Assembly (NCBI GenBank): GCA_902158745.1
Contig: CABGHH010000007.1
Location: 1 to 23,214 of the forward strand
DNA length: 23,214 nucleotides
Reading direction: 5' to 3'
Source: Candidatus Methanolliviera sp. GoM_asphalt
GTDB lineage: Archaea > Halobacteriota > Methanoliparia > Methanoliparales > Methanoliparaceae
Shown here: in pieces, positions 14,514 to 22,622 of the stretch
How positions within the stretch are numbered: the stretch's first letter is position 1
Layout of the letters: each line of letters opens with the position of its first letter
The notes under the pieces: model-generated
What the model was told of the DNA's origin: nothing
Database searches by the model: none
Seen by the model: only the letters and a program-made list of their open reading frames with translations
Translations under genes and position numbers: made by a program

Positions 14514-14521
14514 TTAAGACC

Positions 14522-14902
14522 TCACAAGTTCAGTAAGACCATGAGGAAGATGAACCATGCCAAGAAGGTCATAAAAGAGATATAGAGCCAGTCCTTACCA
14601 CTAAAATTCTTCGTGATCTGGGAGAAGACGGCATACCTCTCAATTAGTATAAGCGTTAAAATCAGAAAGATGGACGTAAAATCAGAAATATGGCTATAAA
14701 ACGTTATAAATGCCCCAATTACTCCAAAAATGGAAGAAAAGAGCGTTTTATAAATCTTCTCGATATAAATCTTTTTTTTGTCGATTACAATCTCTTCTTC
14801 CTTCCTCTCTTTCTCTTCTGCTTTTCTCTTCTCCTTCAGATACCTCTTTTTATCCACCTCGCTCTTGTAGTCCCTCTTTCCTTTTACCACTCCTTTGGAC
14901 AA
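14522..14902 (-). CDS. Small membrane protein, possibly EMC6-like
   Basis: A 126-residue protein. Residues 1-50 are highly charged (Lys/Glu-rich, probably helical), followed by three hydrophobic segments: IYKTLFSSIFGVIGAFITFY, a second around SIFLILTLILIERYAVF, and a third WLYISFMTFLAWFIFLMVLL. The size, three-helix layout and WLYISFMTF...WFI block remind me of archaeal proteins annotated as EMC6-like, but this is pattern memory only. EMC6 proteins act in membrane protein insertion. The start codon appears to be TTG 14902, supported by GGAGG placed 9 nt upstream. It lies 8 bp before the ABCE1 start, implying co-transcription and possibly translational coupling. Confidence 0.7.
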   Translation of the reverse strand: MSKGVVKGKRDYKSEVDKKRYLKEKRKAEEKERKEEEIVIDKKKIYIEKIYKTLFSSIFGVIGAFITFYSHISDFTSIFLILTLILIERYAVFSQITKNFSGKDWLYISFMTFLAWFIFLMVLLNL

Positions 14903-14936
14903 GTGATCTCTCCTCCGTGACTTCTCATCTATCTTA

Positions 14937-15704
14937 TTAAAAAAAGTTTGGAATATCGAAGAGTCTCGAAGAGTTCTCGACGATCTTCTCGCAGAGTTCT
15001 TTAATTTCCATTCCTCTCAACTTTGAGACTTCTTCATAAACCACCCTCACATTCTTAGGAACATTTATCTCTCCTTCCACAGGAGATAGGAACGGAGCGT
15101 CCGTTTCTGTGAGTAAGAGAGATAGAGGGATGGAACGGGCGACCTTCTTCATATTCTTACTCCTCCTTATCGAACTCGCGAGTGAGATATAATATTTTTC
15201 TTCCCATATCTCTCTCGCCAATTTCATTCCGCCCGAATAACAGTGAAATACGGCTTTCTTTATGTCTTCTCCCTCTATAATCCTCAACCCTTCCTCTACA
15301 CCGTTTCTGAGGTGCAAGACAACCGGTAGATTAAGCTCCTTCGATAGTTCTAAGAATTCGATGAAGACCTCTTTCATCCTTCTTATCTTTGATACGTCTT
15401 TGACCCAGTGATAATCCAATCCAATCTCGCCTATCCCCACAATATTTCTTCTATTTGTCTTTATGAACTCTAAATAAGTTTCTATCTCCTTCTCTTTCAT
15501 CCTATCAACGTTTACCGGGTGAAGGCCAAGCGTCGTGTATATAAATTTTGGATAATCTTCAGATAGCTTTAACGTCTTTTTTGAGTCTTCTGGGTCAACC
15601 CCGCTTATAATAACTGCTTTTAATTCCTCTTTTGCCTCTTCTATCACCCTTTCTCTCTCTTCATCAAACTGTTCGAACGTCAGATGGCAATGAATATCTA
15701 TCAT
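14937..15704 (-). CDS. tatD: TatD-family metal-dependent hydrolase/DNase
   Basis: TIM-barrel hydrolase of the TatD family, 255 residues as usual. Metal ligands are visible in order: HCH near the N-terminus (IDIHCHLTF), Glu in GIGEIGLDYHW, His in VVLHLR, His in VFHCYSG, and Asp in TETDAPFL. Family members have Mg-dependent 3'-5' exonuclease or other hydrolase activity. First gene of the tatD, EMC6-like, ABCE1 cluster, with a 34-bp gap to the next gene. A minus-strand TTAAAATATC at about 15768-15777 may be its TATA element. The 91 bp between it and the archaellum-linked gene hold no other feature. Confidence 0.93.
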   Translation of the reverse strand: MIDIHCHLTFEQFDEERERVIEEAKEELKAVIISGVDPEDSKKTLKLSEDYPKFIYTTLGLHPVNVDRMKEKEIETYLEFIKTNRRNIVGIGEIGLDYHWVKDVSKIRRMKEVFIEFLELSKELNLPVVLHLRNGVEEGLRIIEGEDIKKAVFHCYSGGMKLAREIWEEKYYISLASSIRRSKNMKKVARSIPLSLLLTETDAPFLSPVEGEINVPKNVRVVYEEVSKLRGMEIKELCEKIVENSSRLFDIPNFF

Positions 15705-15795
15705 CTTATCCTATGCCAAAATCGTTCTCTAACAAAAACCTTGCGGAGTGATCTATATGGTAAAGAAGAGATATTTTAACGATGACGAAGCCTGC

Positions 15796-16428
15796 CTATC
15801 TTCGTCTACTTTTCCGCCGTACTCTTAATTTTCCCTGTCTTTTGTCTCTTTCGAGTTTATCCACGGCACCGGTCAACTCATTCTTTAAATTTGCGAGGTC
15901 AAATTTTTTCTGTCTATAGGCCCTCATTATGTTGAACTCGTCCCTACGCTCGAACGTCGACAGTTTTTTCAATTCTGTGAAGAGGTCATCGTTTGGACCT
16001 TCTGCCATAATACCCTCCTCCCCCCAGTCTGCCGTGATCTTCTTCTCTTCATCCAAACCTTCGAAATCAAAATCCTCTTTACCCCCCGACTCGAGATACA
16101 TGTCGTCTATTCCTTCCAGATCGCCCTCTATCATATATTTGTCCATTACTCCCTCGTTAACGAGCTCTTTTCCAAGATTCAGCGTTTCTTCATCTAATTT
16201 TTCTCCTTTCCCTTTTGCCGTCTCTCTATCCTCCGGTCCTTTTACTTCTTCCCCCCCGCCCGTGATCTTCTCCAATTTTTCATCTATTTTTTTCTCTTTT
16301 TTTACCTTCTTTCTCTTCTTCTCTTTAGGCCTGGCATCCTCATCCGTCTTCGTGGCTCTTCTGATGAATACCAGAGTTATACAGAGCGCAATGATCAGGA
16401 CTGCGGCCGCCAGCAGAAACAAATCCAT
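15796..16428 (-). CDS. Unrecognised single-pass membrane protein at the end of the archaellum operon
   Basis: A 210-residue protein I cannot match to a known family. Residues 1-23 form a transmembrane helix (MDLFLLAAAVLIIALCITLVF), followed by a basic stretch (KEKKRKKVKKEKK). A long acidic, probably disordered region follows, then a basic, probably helical C-terminal block (FNIMRAYRQKKFDLANLKN to RVRRKSRRR). ATG 16428 is certain enough: GGAGGTG stands 7 nt upstream and the arlJ stop and this start overlap as TGATG. An in-frame upstream start at 16614 would lie inside arlJ. Tight coupling to arlJ suggests an archaellum role. The layout (one N-terminal helix plus charged, helical cytoplasmic part) resembles the crenarchaeal motor-ring protein ArlX only in outline. 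Confidence 0.8.
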   Translation of the reverse strand: MDLFLLAAAVLIIALCITLVFIRRATKTDEDARPKEKKRKKVKKEKKIDEKLEKITGGGEEVKGPEDRETAKGKGEKLDEETLNLGKELVNEGVMDKYMIEGDLEGIDDMYLESGGKEDFDFEGLDEEKKITADWGEEGIMAEGPNDDLFTELKKLSTFERRDEFNIMRAYRQKKFDLANLKNELTGAVDKLERDKRQGKLRVRRKSRRR

Positions 16429-18080
16429 CAAAATCCACCTCCCGGAATATTTGTTGGAATATGAGTTGTTGCCATCTCTGACGGAAAAGAAACAGAGGGA
16501 ATTATAAAATTCATCAGGAGGGGCATAAAAAGGAGGATCAATCCGGCTACGGTCATAAAAATCGAGGCGTAATAGAAATAGTAGTAGCTCCCACCCCCCT
16601 TGGAAATCCTGCACGCGAAGATACTTGCTGCTGTGATTACTATGACTATCAGGACAACGTATGTGTGAATAGTCGCGACTGGAATGCCGGCGAATAGCCC
16701 TATGCTGGAAGTTCCTTCACCCAGCACACCTTCCATCGTGCTGGTGACACCGGGCATGTTGCTAAAAATCCCTGAAAAGCTGACCAAAAGTTGGTGTAGG
16801 CAGACAGCCAGGGCAAGCATCGCGGCATGCAGTGGTAGAACGAGTGTCGTGAATTGAGACGACTGAATATCCCTCTTCAGCCTTAACAAGACGGATTCAA
16901 GGGCCGAAGAAGAAACCATCTTTCCGACATTCTCCGCATCTCCACCCAACTCTACTGAATCCGTATATATATCTGTGAATTTATAGATGATGTTGCTTCC
17001 ACTCTCCTCGATAAATCTCTCCCAACAGAGGTCATGGTTCAATCCCGATGTAATCCTTCTTTGGAGTGCAGTTATCATATCTTTCAGCGCGGGAAGCGTT
17101 TTTTTATCGACCTTATTTAGGGCGAAGGATATCGCAGCACCGGATGAACCCATGATGCTACCAAGCCCCTTTATGAAGCCGGGGAATTCCAAATCCCTTT
17201 CATCAATATTTTTATCATCTCTTCTTCCGATCAATCCCAGTGGCAAAAAAATCATACCAGAAGAGATGATTGCAAGAGCTTCGGGGAGAAAAGGAAGTGT
17301 TTCAGATGGTTCAACAAATATAAAAACCAGGGAAGGCAACATGATAGCTAACACAACACAGATCGCCCGCCAATCATGTATCTGCTCCTGTTCTTTGGAT
17401 CTTTTCGGCAAGGGATGTGTTTTAAACTCTTTTGGAGACGTGCTGAATAACAAGAGAACTACAAGAAGAGACGTTACCCCGACGAGAAAAACGGATATAT
17501 AAAGCGTCTTTCCCGCTTCGCCTGTGGTATAAATTGCCACAGATAGGAGTAGGATAATAGATACAACCGCCGTAGAGATTAGGATTGCAGTGAATGCATC
17601 CATCCCCTTTTGAAGCGTCGTTAAATCTCTTTCGTATCTGTTTTTAGTGATCGTCTGGGTCGTCTTAAGCTCGCCCATTAAAAATTCCTCGTCTGGTTGG
17701 CCGGACTTTATAGCGTTTCCCATCCTCTCAATCATATCCTTGGTCTCCTGCTCCTTCACCTTCCGTGCCACCATATCGCAGGCGGTTGAATAGTCGTAAT
17801 GCCATTCATGGGTAAGTTTTCTAATCGCGTCTATATGCTTGGATGGGATGTACTCATTCTTCTCTGACGTTCTTTTGAATATCTCATCTCTGGAGATCTT
17901 GGCAGTAGAGATGGACGCCATATACGTCAACATGTATAACAGGTCTCCCGCCGCAAAGAAGCCTTCATACCACTCTTTTACGCGATCGAAGATGCTTTTG
18001 AACCTCTTTCGCCCCTCTTTAGTAACGTTCTTATATAGAGGTGTGGATCTTTTCCCCTCTAACTCAGTGGCATCTCCCAT
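16428..18080 (-). CDS. arlJ: ArlJ (FlaJ), archaellum platform membrane protein
   Basis: Polytopic membrane platform on which the ArlI ATPase acts during archaellum assembly and rotation. 550 residues. It has two type-II-secretion-F-like cytoplasmic domains: one near residues 45-140 (LLYMLTYMASISTAKISRDEIF... with DYSTACDMVARKV) and one in the second half (IKGLGSIMGSSGAAISFAL... with LGGDAENVGKMVSSSALESV). Hydrophobic helix groups lie in the middle and at the C-terminus. ATG 18080 is chosen, 4 nt after the arlI stop. In-frame TTG 18095 would overlap arlI by 11 bp and is less likely. The stop overlaps the next gene's start by one base. Confidence 0.94.
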   Translation of the reverse strand: MGDATELEGKRSTPLYKNVTKEGRKRFKSIFDRVKEWYEGFFAAGDLLYMLTYMASISTAKISRDEIFKRTSEKNEYIPSKHIDAIRKLTHEWHYDYSTACDMVARKVKEQETKDMIERMGNAIKSGQPDEEFLMGELKTTQTITKNRYERDLTTLQKGMDAFTAILISTAVVSIILLLSVAIYTTGEAGKTLYISVFLVGVTSLLVVLLLFSTSPKEFKTHPLPKRSKEQEQIHDWRAICVVLAIMLPSLVFIFVEPSETLPFLPEALAIISSGMIFLPLGLIGRRDDKNIDERDLEFPGFIKGLGSIMGSSGAAISFALNKVDKKTLPALKDMITALQRRITSGLNHDLCWERFIEESGSNIIYKFTDIYTDSVELGGDAENVGKMVSSSALESVLLRLKRDIQSSQFTTLVLPLHAAMLALAVCLHQLLVSFSGIFSNMPGVTSTMEGVLGEGTSSIGLFAGIPVATIHTYVVLIVIVITAASIFACRISKGGGSYYYFYYASIFMTVAGLILLFMPLLMNFIIPSVSFPSEMATTHIPTNIPGGGF

Positions 18081-18084
18081 CTTT

Positions 18085-20010
18085 TTATCCTGCAATCTTT
18101 AAGATGCCTTTATTCTGCATCTTCGTTATTATCCTATATATATCGTAAAAGTTTGTTACTCCTTTCTCACTCATCTTCTCCAGCATCTTCGTCCTCTTTT
18201 CAATCTCGTTGTAGAGTACCCACCTCCTCTCCTCCGGGATTCCGAGATTTTGTGCGATCTTGTTCTCGAGGAGATAGCTGTTCCTATTCGCGGTGAAGAC
18301 GTGGCTATCGGTCTCCGGATCCCAGGCAAACGCCCTCACAAAACTCACAGTTCTCTTCTGAGGATTGTAACCCACGACCTCGTTTATGCTTGTTACCCTC
18401 CTGACGACGCTGCCATCGGGCCTTCTGACCGCACTCTGGAGGACTATTGCATTCAGATTATCTATAAATGTTTTCGGAACACTTATCGGATCGCCCGTTA
18501 TACGCTGAACCAGTTTCTCAACACTCGCCGCATGGAATGTTGACATCACCGGATGCCCCGTCTGTATCGCCTGAAAGACGATGTTCCCCTCGATCCCCCT
18601 TACCTCACCTACAAGTATATAATTCGGCCGCTGCCGAAGAGAGGTCTTCAATAGGTCGAACATCGTTATATCAGACCCCTTTCCTTCTCCCCCTTCGACT
18701 CCTCTCTCGTGTATCCTCGAGACCTCCCTCGTCCAGTGTGGATGGGGTAACTGTAGCTCGGGCGTATCCTCTATCGAGACAATCTTGTAGTTGGACGGTA
18801 CAAACGTCGTCATTGCGTTCAGGGTTGTAGTCTTACCAGACGCCGTCTCTCCGCTGAAGAACATGCTCATCCCATTCTCTATCAATATCCAGAGATATGC
18901 GGCGACTTCATAATTTATAGTTCCAGTAGCTATCAGATCTAAGACGCTGAATGGAACCTCTGTGAACTTTCTGATCGAAAAATTACTTCCCTTTAGAGAT
19001 ATATCCTTTCCATAGACGATGTTTAGCCTCGAACCATCAGGTAGAGAAGCATCCACGATTGGATTTTTGTACGTTATCGGCTTTCCAACTTTTTCGGCCA
19101 ACTTTATCACGAAGGAATCCAGATCTTCCTCTCTCTTAAATTCTATTACGCTCTTAAGCGCCCCAAATATCTTGTGTTCAACGTATATCTGACCTATGCC
19201 ATCTGAACCCACGTCTTCTATGTACGGATCGAGCGTGAACGGATGCAGCAAACCTAAACCGATCTTATCCCTAAGAATCGTGTATTCAAGCGCCTTAAAT
19301 TCACTCGACGAAACGTGTAATTTGTCATTGTCATCGTCCCTCAGAAAAGGCAGATTAAGCCTGCCGCCCTCGTCCCTCAGAAAAGGCAGATTAAGCCTGC
19401 TGGCGTATCTTTTCAGAGAGGATAGACTCAGTTTATCTCTTAAATAAGCGAGATTAAAAGTGTTCTTCAAGGAGATAGGATTTATAGAGGCAGTTCCACC
19501 ATCTTCGACGGACTCTATGAGACAGACCTTTCTAAGCGCCTCCTTCAACACCCCCTTCCTCTCCTCGACGGTATCCACCTCAACATCTTTGATGTAATCA
19601 ATCATCCGTATCTCCGCTTCGCGGGCGAGTTCATCTACCCCCCGCAGGAGCGTCGGCTCGATAGGTATATAATAATTCCTCGTATCTTCCTCATCGGCAA
19701 AGATGTGGATGTAGACCAGATCGCCGACGGGATATATGAGATTTGGTCTCTCTATATTCCTCAATTTCGCGTCCAACTTCGGATAAAATTTCGGAATCCC
19801 GACCTTATCGATGGGGACAACGTGCATATACTCGAGGAGATGCAGATCTTTCTTTGCGTATTCCCTTGATCTCTTGGGAAGCAATCTGTATAGCCCACAC
19901 CTCATCAGATCGGTCTCCGATGTCAAATCCTCATGGCCGTCCCTATATTCCGCCCCTCTCTTGAACGGCAGGTTCACATTCAGATTTTCGTTTAGGTTTT
20001 TTTCACTCAT
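18085..20010 (-). CDS. arlI: ArlI (FlaI), archaellum assembly and rotation ATPase
   Basis: Hexameric secretion-type ATPase (VirB11/PilT-like) that drives archaellum assembly and rotation. Walker A SGETASGKTT (386-395), Asp box SIEDTPELQLPH, Walker B region ILVGEVRG (465-472) and His box TGHPVMSTFHA are intact. At 641 residues it is longer than the roughly 520-560 usual for the family. Part of the extra length is a stretch at 185-232 containing a duplicated peptide RLNLPFLRD (205-213 and 217-225) and a weaker third copy (NLAYLRD, 186-192). This lies between the N-terminal domain and the conserved core, before YTILRDKIGLGLLHPF. ATG 20010 has GAGGGG about 6 nt upstream. It follows arlH by 21 bp. 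Confidence 0.96.
   Translation of the reverse strand: MSEKNLNENLNVNLPFKRGAEYRDGHEDLTSETDLMRCGLYRLLPKRSREYAKKDLHLLEYMHVVPIDKVGIPKFYPKLDAKLRNIERPNLIYPVGDLVYIHIFADEEDTRNYYIPIEPTLLRGVDELAREAEIRMIDYIKDVEVDTVEERKGVLKEALRKVCLIESVEDGGTASINPISLKNTFNLAYLRDKLSLSSLKRYASRLNLPFLRDEGGRLNLPFLRDDDNDKLHVSSSEFKALEYTILRDKIGLGLLHPFTLDPYIEDVGSDGIGQIYVEHKIFGALKSVIEFKREEDLDSFVIKLAEKVGKPITYKNPIVDASLPDGSRLNIVYGKDISLKGSNFSIRKFTEVPFSVLDLIATGTINYEVAAYLWILIENGMSMFFSGETASGKTTTLNAMTTFVPSNYKIVSIEDTPELQLPHPHWTREVSRIHERGVEGGEGKGSDITMFDLLKTSLRQRPNYILVGEVRGIEGNIVFQAIQTGHPVMSTFHAASVEKLVQRITGDPISVPKTFIDNLNAIVLQSAVRRPDGSVVRRVTSINEVVGYNPQKRTVSFVRAFAWDPETDSHVFTANRNSYLLENKIAQNLGIPEERRWVLYNEIEKRTKMLEKMSEKGVTNFYDIYRIITKMQNKGILKIAG
19334..19400. 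repeat. Perfect 31-bp direct repeat, period 36 bp, inside arlI
   Basis: Bases 19334-19364 and 19370-19400 are identical, separated by 5 bp. The 36-bp period equals 12 codons, so the duplication keeps frame and doubles the peptide RLNLPFLRD plus three variable residues. A diverged third copy may lie near 19433-19459. Perfect identity at the DNA level indicates recent origin. Confidence 0.9.
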
Positions 20011-20031
20011 CTTTACCCCTCTATCGCAAGT

Positions 20032-20751
20032 TTAGAGTTGCGCCTGTGTGATCGGTATAACTCTTAGCCCGAATCCCGGATGCACCTCAAAAGAGACGAT
20101 GTTCCCGGTCGTCTTCGTTGCCCCCCTCACCTTAGATACCTGAAGCACGTTTATAAATCTGTCTCCGACCTGTTCTTTTAGAAGCACGATGTGACCGTCG
20201 AAGATTGATCTTATCCTCACGAGAGCGTCTTCCTCGTACGCGTGTTTATGCAGCGTGATGAATAGCGTCTTTCCTCCGTCGCAGATGAATTTACAATCGG
20301 TTAGAAAATCCATTATGTCATTTTCCGTTGAGTACGTCGTAAAGACCGTCAGAGAATCGATCATCACGATCTCTTCTTTACTTTTGTTTATGTGAGTGGA
20401 TATCAGATGTAGCATCTTTCTCATCTGATCCTCTGACCATTCTATCTCTTCCAGCTGAAGCGGATATATCTTCAGATATCCCCAGGCGAAGTGATCGGAT
20501 ACGTCCAGGCTCAAACTGCCCATCTGGCTCAAGAAGCTTTTTGTCGTATTCTCCGTCGTGTAGTATGCGATGTTATGATATTGCCGTAGTGCGCCCCACG
20601 TGAACTGCTGTAACATAACGCTCTTTCCCGTGTCGTTCTCCCCCTCGATGAGAGTTAGAGACTTGGGAGGCATTCCTCCACCAAGACCCTTATCTATCTC
20701 ACTATTTCCAGTCGATATCACGTCAACCTTCTTTCTGATCACTTCAGCCAT
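20032..20751 (-). CDS. arlH: ArlH (FlaH), KaiC-like archaellum motor ATPase partner
   Basis: RecA/KaiC-like ATP-binding protein of the archaellum motor, which binds ArlI and couples it to the switch proteins; 239 residues as usual. Walker A GENDTGKS (37-44) and Walker B EIVMIDSLTVF with Asp132 are present. As in other ArlH proteins, the KaiC-fold start GNSEIDKGLGGGMPP is clear. ATG 20751 has a strong GGAGGT about 5 nt upstream. It lies between arlF and arlI with short gaps. Confidence 0.95.
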   Translation of the reverse strand: MAEVIRKKVDVISTGNSEIDKGLGGGMPPKSLTLIEGENDTGKSVMLQQFTWGALRQYHNIAYYTTENTTKSFLSQMGSLSLDVSDHFAWGYLKIYPLQLEEIEWSEDQMRKMLHLISTHINKSKEEIVMIDSLTVFTTYSTENDIMDFLTDCKFICDGGKTLFITLHKHAYEEDALVRIRSIFDGHIVLLKEQVGDRFINVLQVSKVRGATKTTGNIVSFEVHPGFGLRVIPITQAQL

Positions 20752-20784
20752 TTAACCTCCTCAAAAATCTTTGATTTTTGAACA

Positions 20785-21285
20785 TTACGAGTACCAGCCC
20801 CCGCCAAAATATTTTGTACTCTCTGCCCCATTCGGGGCGATTATCTTGATCCATGTGTCTGAGTTATACGGAATGTAATAGTCTAAATCTACTTTTATAT
20901 TCATAACTTCTCCAGGGTCAAATATTCCGGGGTTCAGAATGTCATTTTCGATCTCTTCTACCACCCATCCCATTTCTCCTTTTTGCTGGATATGAGGCAC
21001 CCATTCCGTATCTTTACCGTCATATACCAATATATCCATCTTATCGACATCACTTATCTTGGTCGAGCCGGCGTTTGAGACACGCAGATAGAAAGATCCG
21101 TTTATATACACGACATCTTCGATCTGAATCCTTGTGTTCATCTTATCGAAGTTGTCTTCCTGCATCGTTTTAAACGTCTCGGATGTCGTACGCACAACCG
21201 TGTTCATCCCTCCTACTACAGCGTAAGACGCCACAATCGCCGCAATGATTAATATCCCTGCTACGATCACCGTATCTAGTCCCAT
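20785..21285 (-). CDS. arlF: ArlF (FlaF), archaellum stator-type protein
   Basis: A 166-residue protein with an N-terminal hydrophobic helix (MGLDTVIVAGILIIAAIVAS) followed by a linker and a soluble beta-sandwich. The segment FYLRVSNAGSTKISDVDK then MDILVYDG fits the NtGST...LDVLVDG pattern of ArlF. The known role of ArlF/ArlG is to form filaments outside the membrane that bind S-layer and anchor the motor. F and G are similar in layout, so the F/G assignment could be reversed. Start ATG 21285 has GGAAAGGTAAGG just upstream and lies 2 nt after the arlG stop. Confidence 0.8.
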   Translation of the reverse strand: MGLDTVIVAGILIIAAIVASYAVVGGMNTVVRTTSETFKTMQEDNFDKMNTRIQIEDVVYINGSFYLRVSNAGSTKISDVDKMDILVYDGKDTEWVPHIQQKGEMGWVVEEIENDILNPGIFDPGEVMNIKVDLDYYIPYNSDTWIKIIAPNGAESTKYFGGGWYS

Positions 21286-21287
21286 CC

Positions 21288-21791
21288 TTACCTTTCCACT
21301 GAAAAGACGTCCTCCGCAATGAAGCCGTTATACGTCATAAATCGAATCGTATAAACTCCGGTTTCTAACGGACGGCGGAGGGAAACTTCAACTTCGATAT
21401 TCTCTCCCGTGCCCCAATAATCTCCATTTGCATCCTCAAAGGTATATCTCCAATAGGGCTTTGTTACACCCGATCTCTTATATGGAACTCTTAGATATCT
21501 ATTCTCCACATCTTTACTGAACGATACGATAGAAATATCCGAAGACTCAAGCAGACCGGAAGGTATCTCATTTCTCCCGGTATTTTTCAGCCAAACGTGG
21601 ATGACCTTCCTTTCCGGCTGCGTGAATAGTATGCCCACATCAGTCAACATCTTATCATTCATATCGCTTGCAACCGAGTTAAAGGTCCCTGTCATATGAT
21701 ATATTGCCGGAAAAACTGCGCTCATCAAGATCATTGCCGCCGTAATACCGGCTATTATGAGCAACGCGGTCGTTATCACGTTATTAGCCAT
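21288..21791 (-). CDS. arlG: ArlG (FlaG), archaellum stator-type protein
   Basis: A 167-residue protein with an N-terminal hydrophobic helix (NVITTALLIIAGITAAMILM, residues 3-22), then SAVFPAIYHMTGTFNSVASD and a predicted beta-rich domain (VIHVWLKNTGRNEI..., VEVSLRRPLETGVYTIRF). In other archaella ArlG caps ArlF filaments in the pseudoperiplasm. The order D/E-G-F-H-I-J supports G for this gene, and the sequence features agree only moderately. ATG 21791 has GGAG about 8 nt upstream, 17 bp after arlD/E. Confidence 0.8.
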   Translation of the reverse strand: MANNVITTALLIIAGITAAMILMSAVFPAIYHMTGTFNSVASDMNDKMLTDVGILFTQPERKVIHVWLKNTGRNEIPSGLLESSDISIVSFSKDVENRYLRVPYKRSGVTKPYWRYTFEDANGDYWGTGENIEVEVSLRRPLETGVYTIRFMTYNGFIAEDVFSVER

Positions 21792-21808
21792 TTAAAGATC
21801 TCCGATTT

Positions 21809-22513
21809 CTATTTTAACAATAACTCCAAGAACTTGTCCTTCTTCGTATCTTTTGTAAATATAGATTTTAACCTGTGAAGCTCGATCACAAGATCGTTCG
21901 AGTTGATCTCCTCTGCGGATGAAGAGAAATCTGGATAGATGCGTGAAATTTTGAATATGACATTTACGATCTTATCTGACGCATAACCGGTCAGATGAGA
22001 TATATCGAGGATCTCCTCGAATCTCTCCCTCCCATATTTTTTAAGCATCGATTCCGTCCATTCCATCAAGCCTCCGAGCGAGAAGGGATCTATCAGTTCG
22101 GTGAGTTTCTCTTTTACTTCTATTTTCTCCCCCTCTAATTCTTCTTTTAATCCTTCCAGTGGGATGGGCTCTTCTAATCCCTCATAAGCTTCCTTTCTTT
22201 TTGCTTCTTCCTCTTCCCTCTTCGTTTCCTCTTCTTCCTTTCTTTTTGCTTCCTCTTCTTTCTTTTCTTCCTCCTCTTCACCAGACGGGACTTCCGGAGC
22301 TACGCCAGGTTGGATCAACGTAGTTAGCTGCCTCATATCTTGAAATGGATTCTCTATGTTGTTCATCTGCTCTCTCAAATCGACGAGCAACTTCTTTATT
22401 GATCCTTTCAACTCGTTAAGCTCAGCTTCCAATGCGAAGATCCTCCTCTCAGGCTCCTCAGCCTCTACCTCAGATATTATCTCACTAACTCTTTCATCTT
22501 TTTCGTCCACCAT
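21809..22513 (-). CDS. arlD: ArlD/E-type archaellum switch/motor-ring protein
   Basis: A 234-residue soluble protein. An N-terminal coiled-coil-like part (VSEIISEVEAEEPERRIFAL...) is followed by a low-complexity Glu/Lys/Arg linker at about 79-110. The C-terminal globular domain GGLMEWTESMLKKYGRERFEEIL, then DISHLTGYASDKIVNVIF, matches the domain shared by ArlD and ArlE. In euryarchaea ArlC/D/E form the cytoplasmic ring that receives the chemotaxis signal through CheF. Only one such gene is visible, so it probably represents a combined D/E form, as in Archaeoglobus-type operons. ATG 22513 has GAGGAG directly upstream. First gene after the internal promoter. Confidence 0.85.
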   Translation of the reverse strand: MVDEKDERVSEIISEVEAEEPERRIFALEAELNELKGSIKKLLVDLREQMNNIENPFQDMRQLTTLIQPGVAPEVPSGEEEEEKKEEEAKRKEEEETKREEEEAKRKEAYEGLEEPIPLEGLKEELEGEKIEVKEKLTELIDPFSLGGLMEWTESMLKKYGRERFEEILDISHLTGYASDKIVNVIFKISRIYPDFSSSAEEINSNDLVIELHRLKSIFTKDTKKDKFLELLLK

Positions 22514-22570
22514 CTCCTCTACAACTCCTATACTATATTCTTGCCTTCTCTCCCTATAATCTTTTCTCCT

Positions 22571-22582
22571 CCTATAAATATC
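22571..22582 (-). promoter_or_regulatory. Internal TATA-like promoter for arlD-J
   Basis: On the minus strand GATATTTATAGG, preceded by a BRE-like CGAA, lies about 60 nt before ATG 22513. It follows the poly-T terminator of archaellin. This would give a leader of about 35 nt, which contains the GAGGAG ribosome-binding site. Confidence 0.5.
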
Positions 22583-22597
22583 TTCGATCCAAATGCT

Positions 22598-22614
22598 AAA
22601 AAAAAAGGAAAAAA
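22598..22614 (-). terminator. Poly-T terminator after archaellin
   Basis: On the coding (minus) strand TTTTTT CC TTTTTTTTT begins 8 bp after the archaellin stop. It is a typical archaeal U-tract terminator. Archaellin is needed in large excess over motor parts, so partial termination here makes sense. Confidence 0.65.
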
Positions 22615-22622
22615 GAAGAGAT

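Noticed and set aside
15929..16507. 192-codon open frame on the plus strand
   Set aside because: Antisense to the charged archaellum-linked gene. Its Ser/Pro/Phe-rich product is the mirror of a Glu/Lys-rich coding region.
16429..16614. 62-residue N-terminal extension of the archaellum-linked gene
   Set aside because: It would lie inside arlJ. The ATG at 16428 has a strong GGAGGTG site and begins directly with a transmembrane helix.
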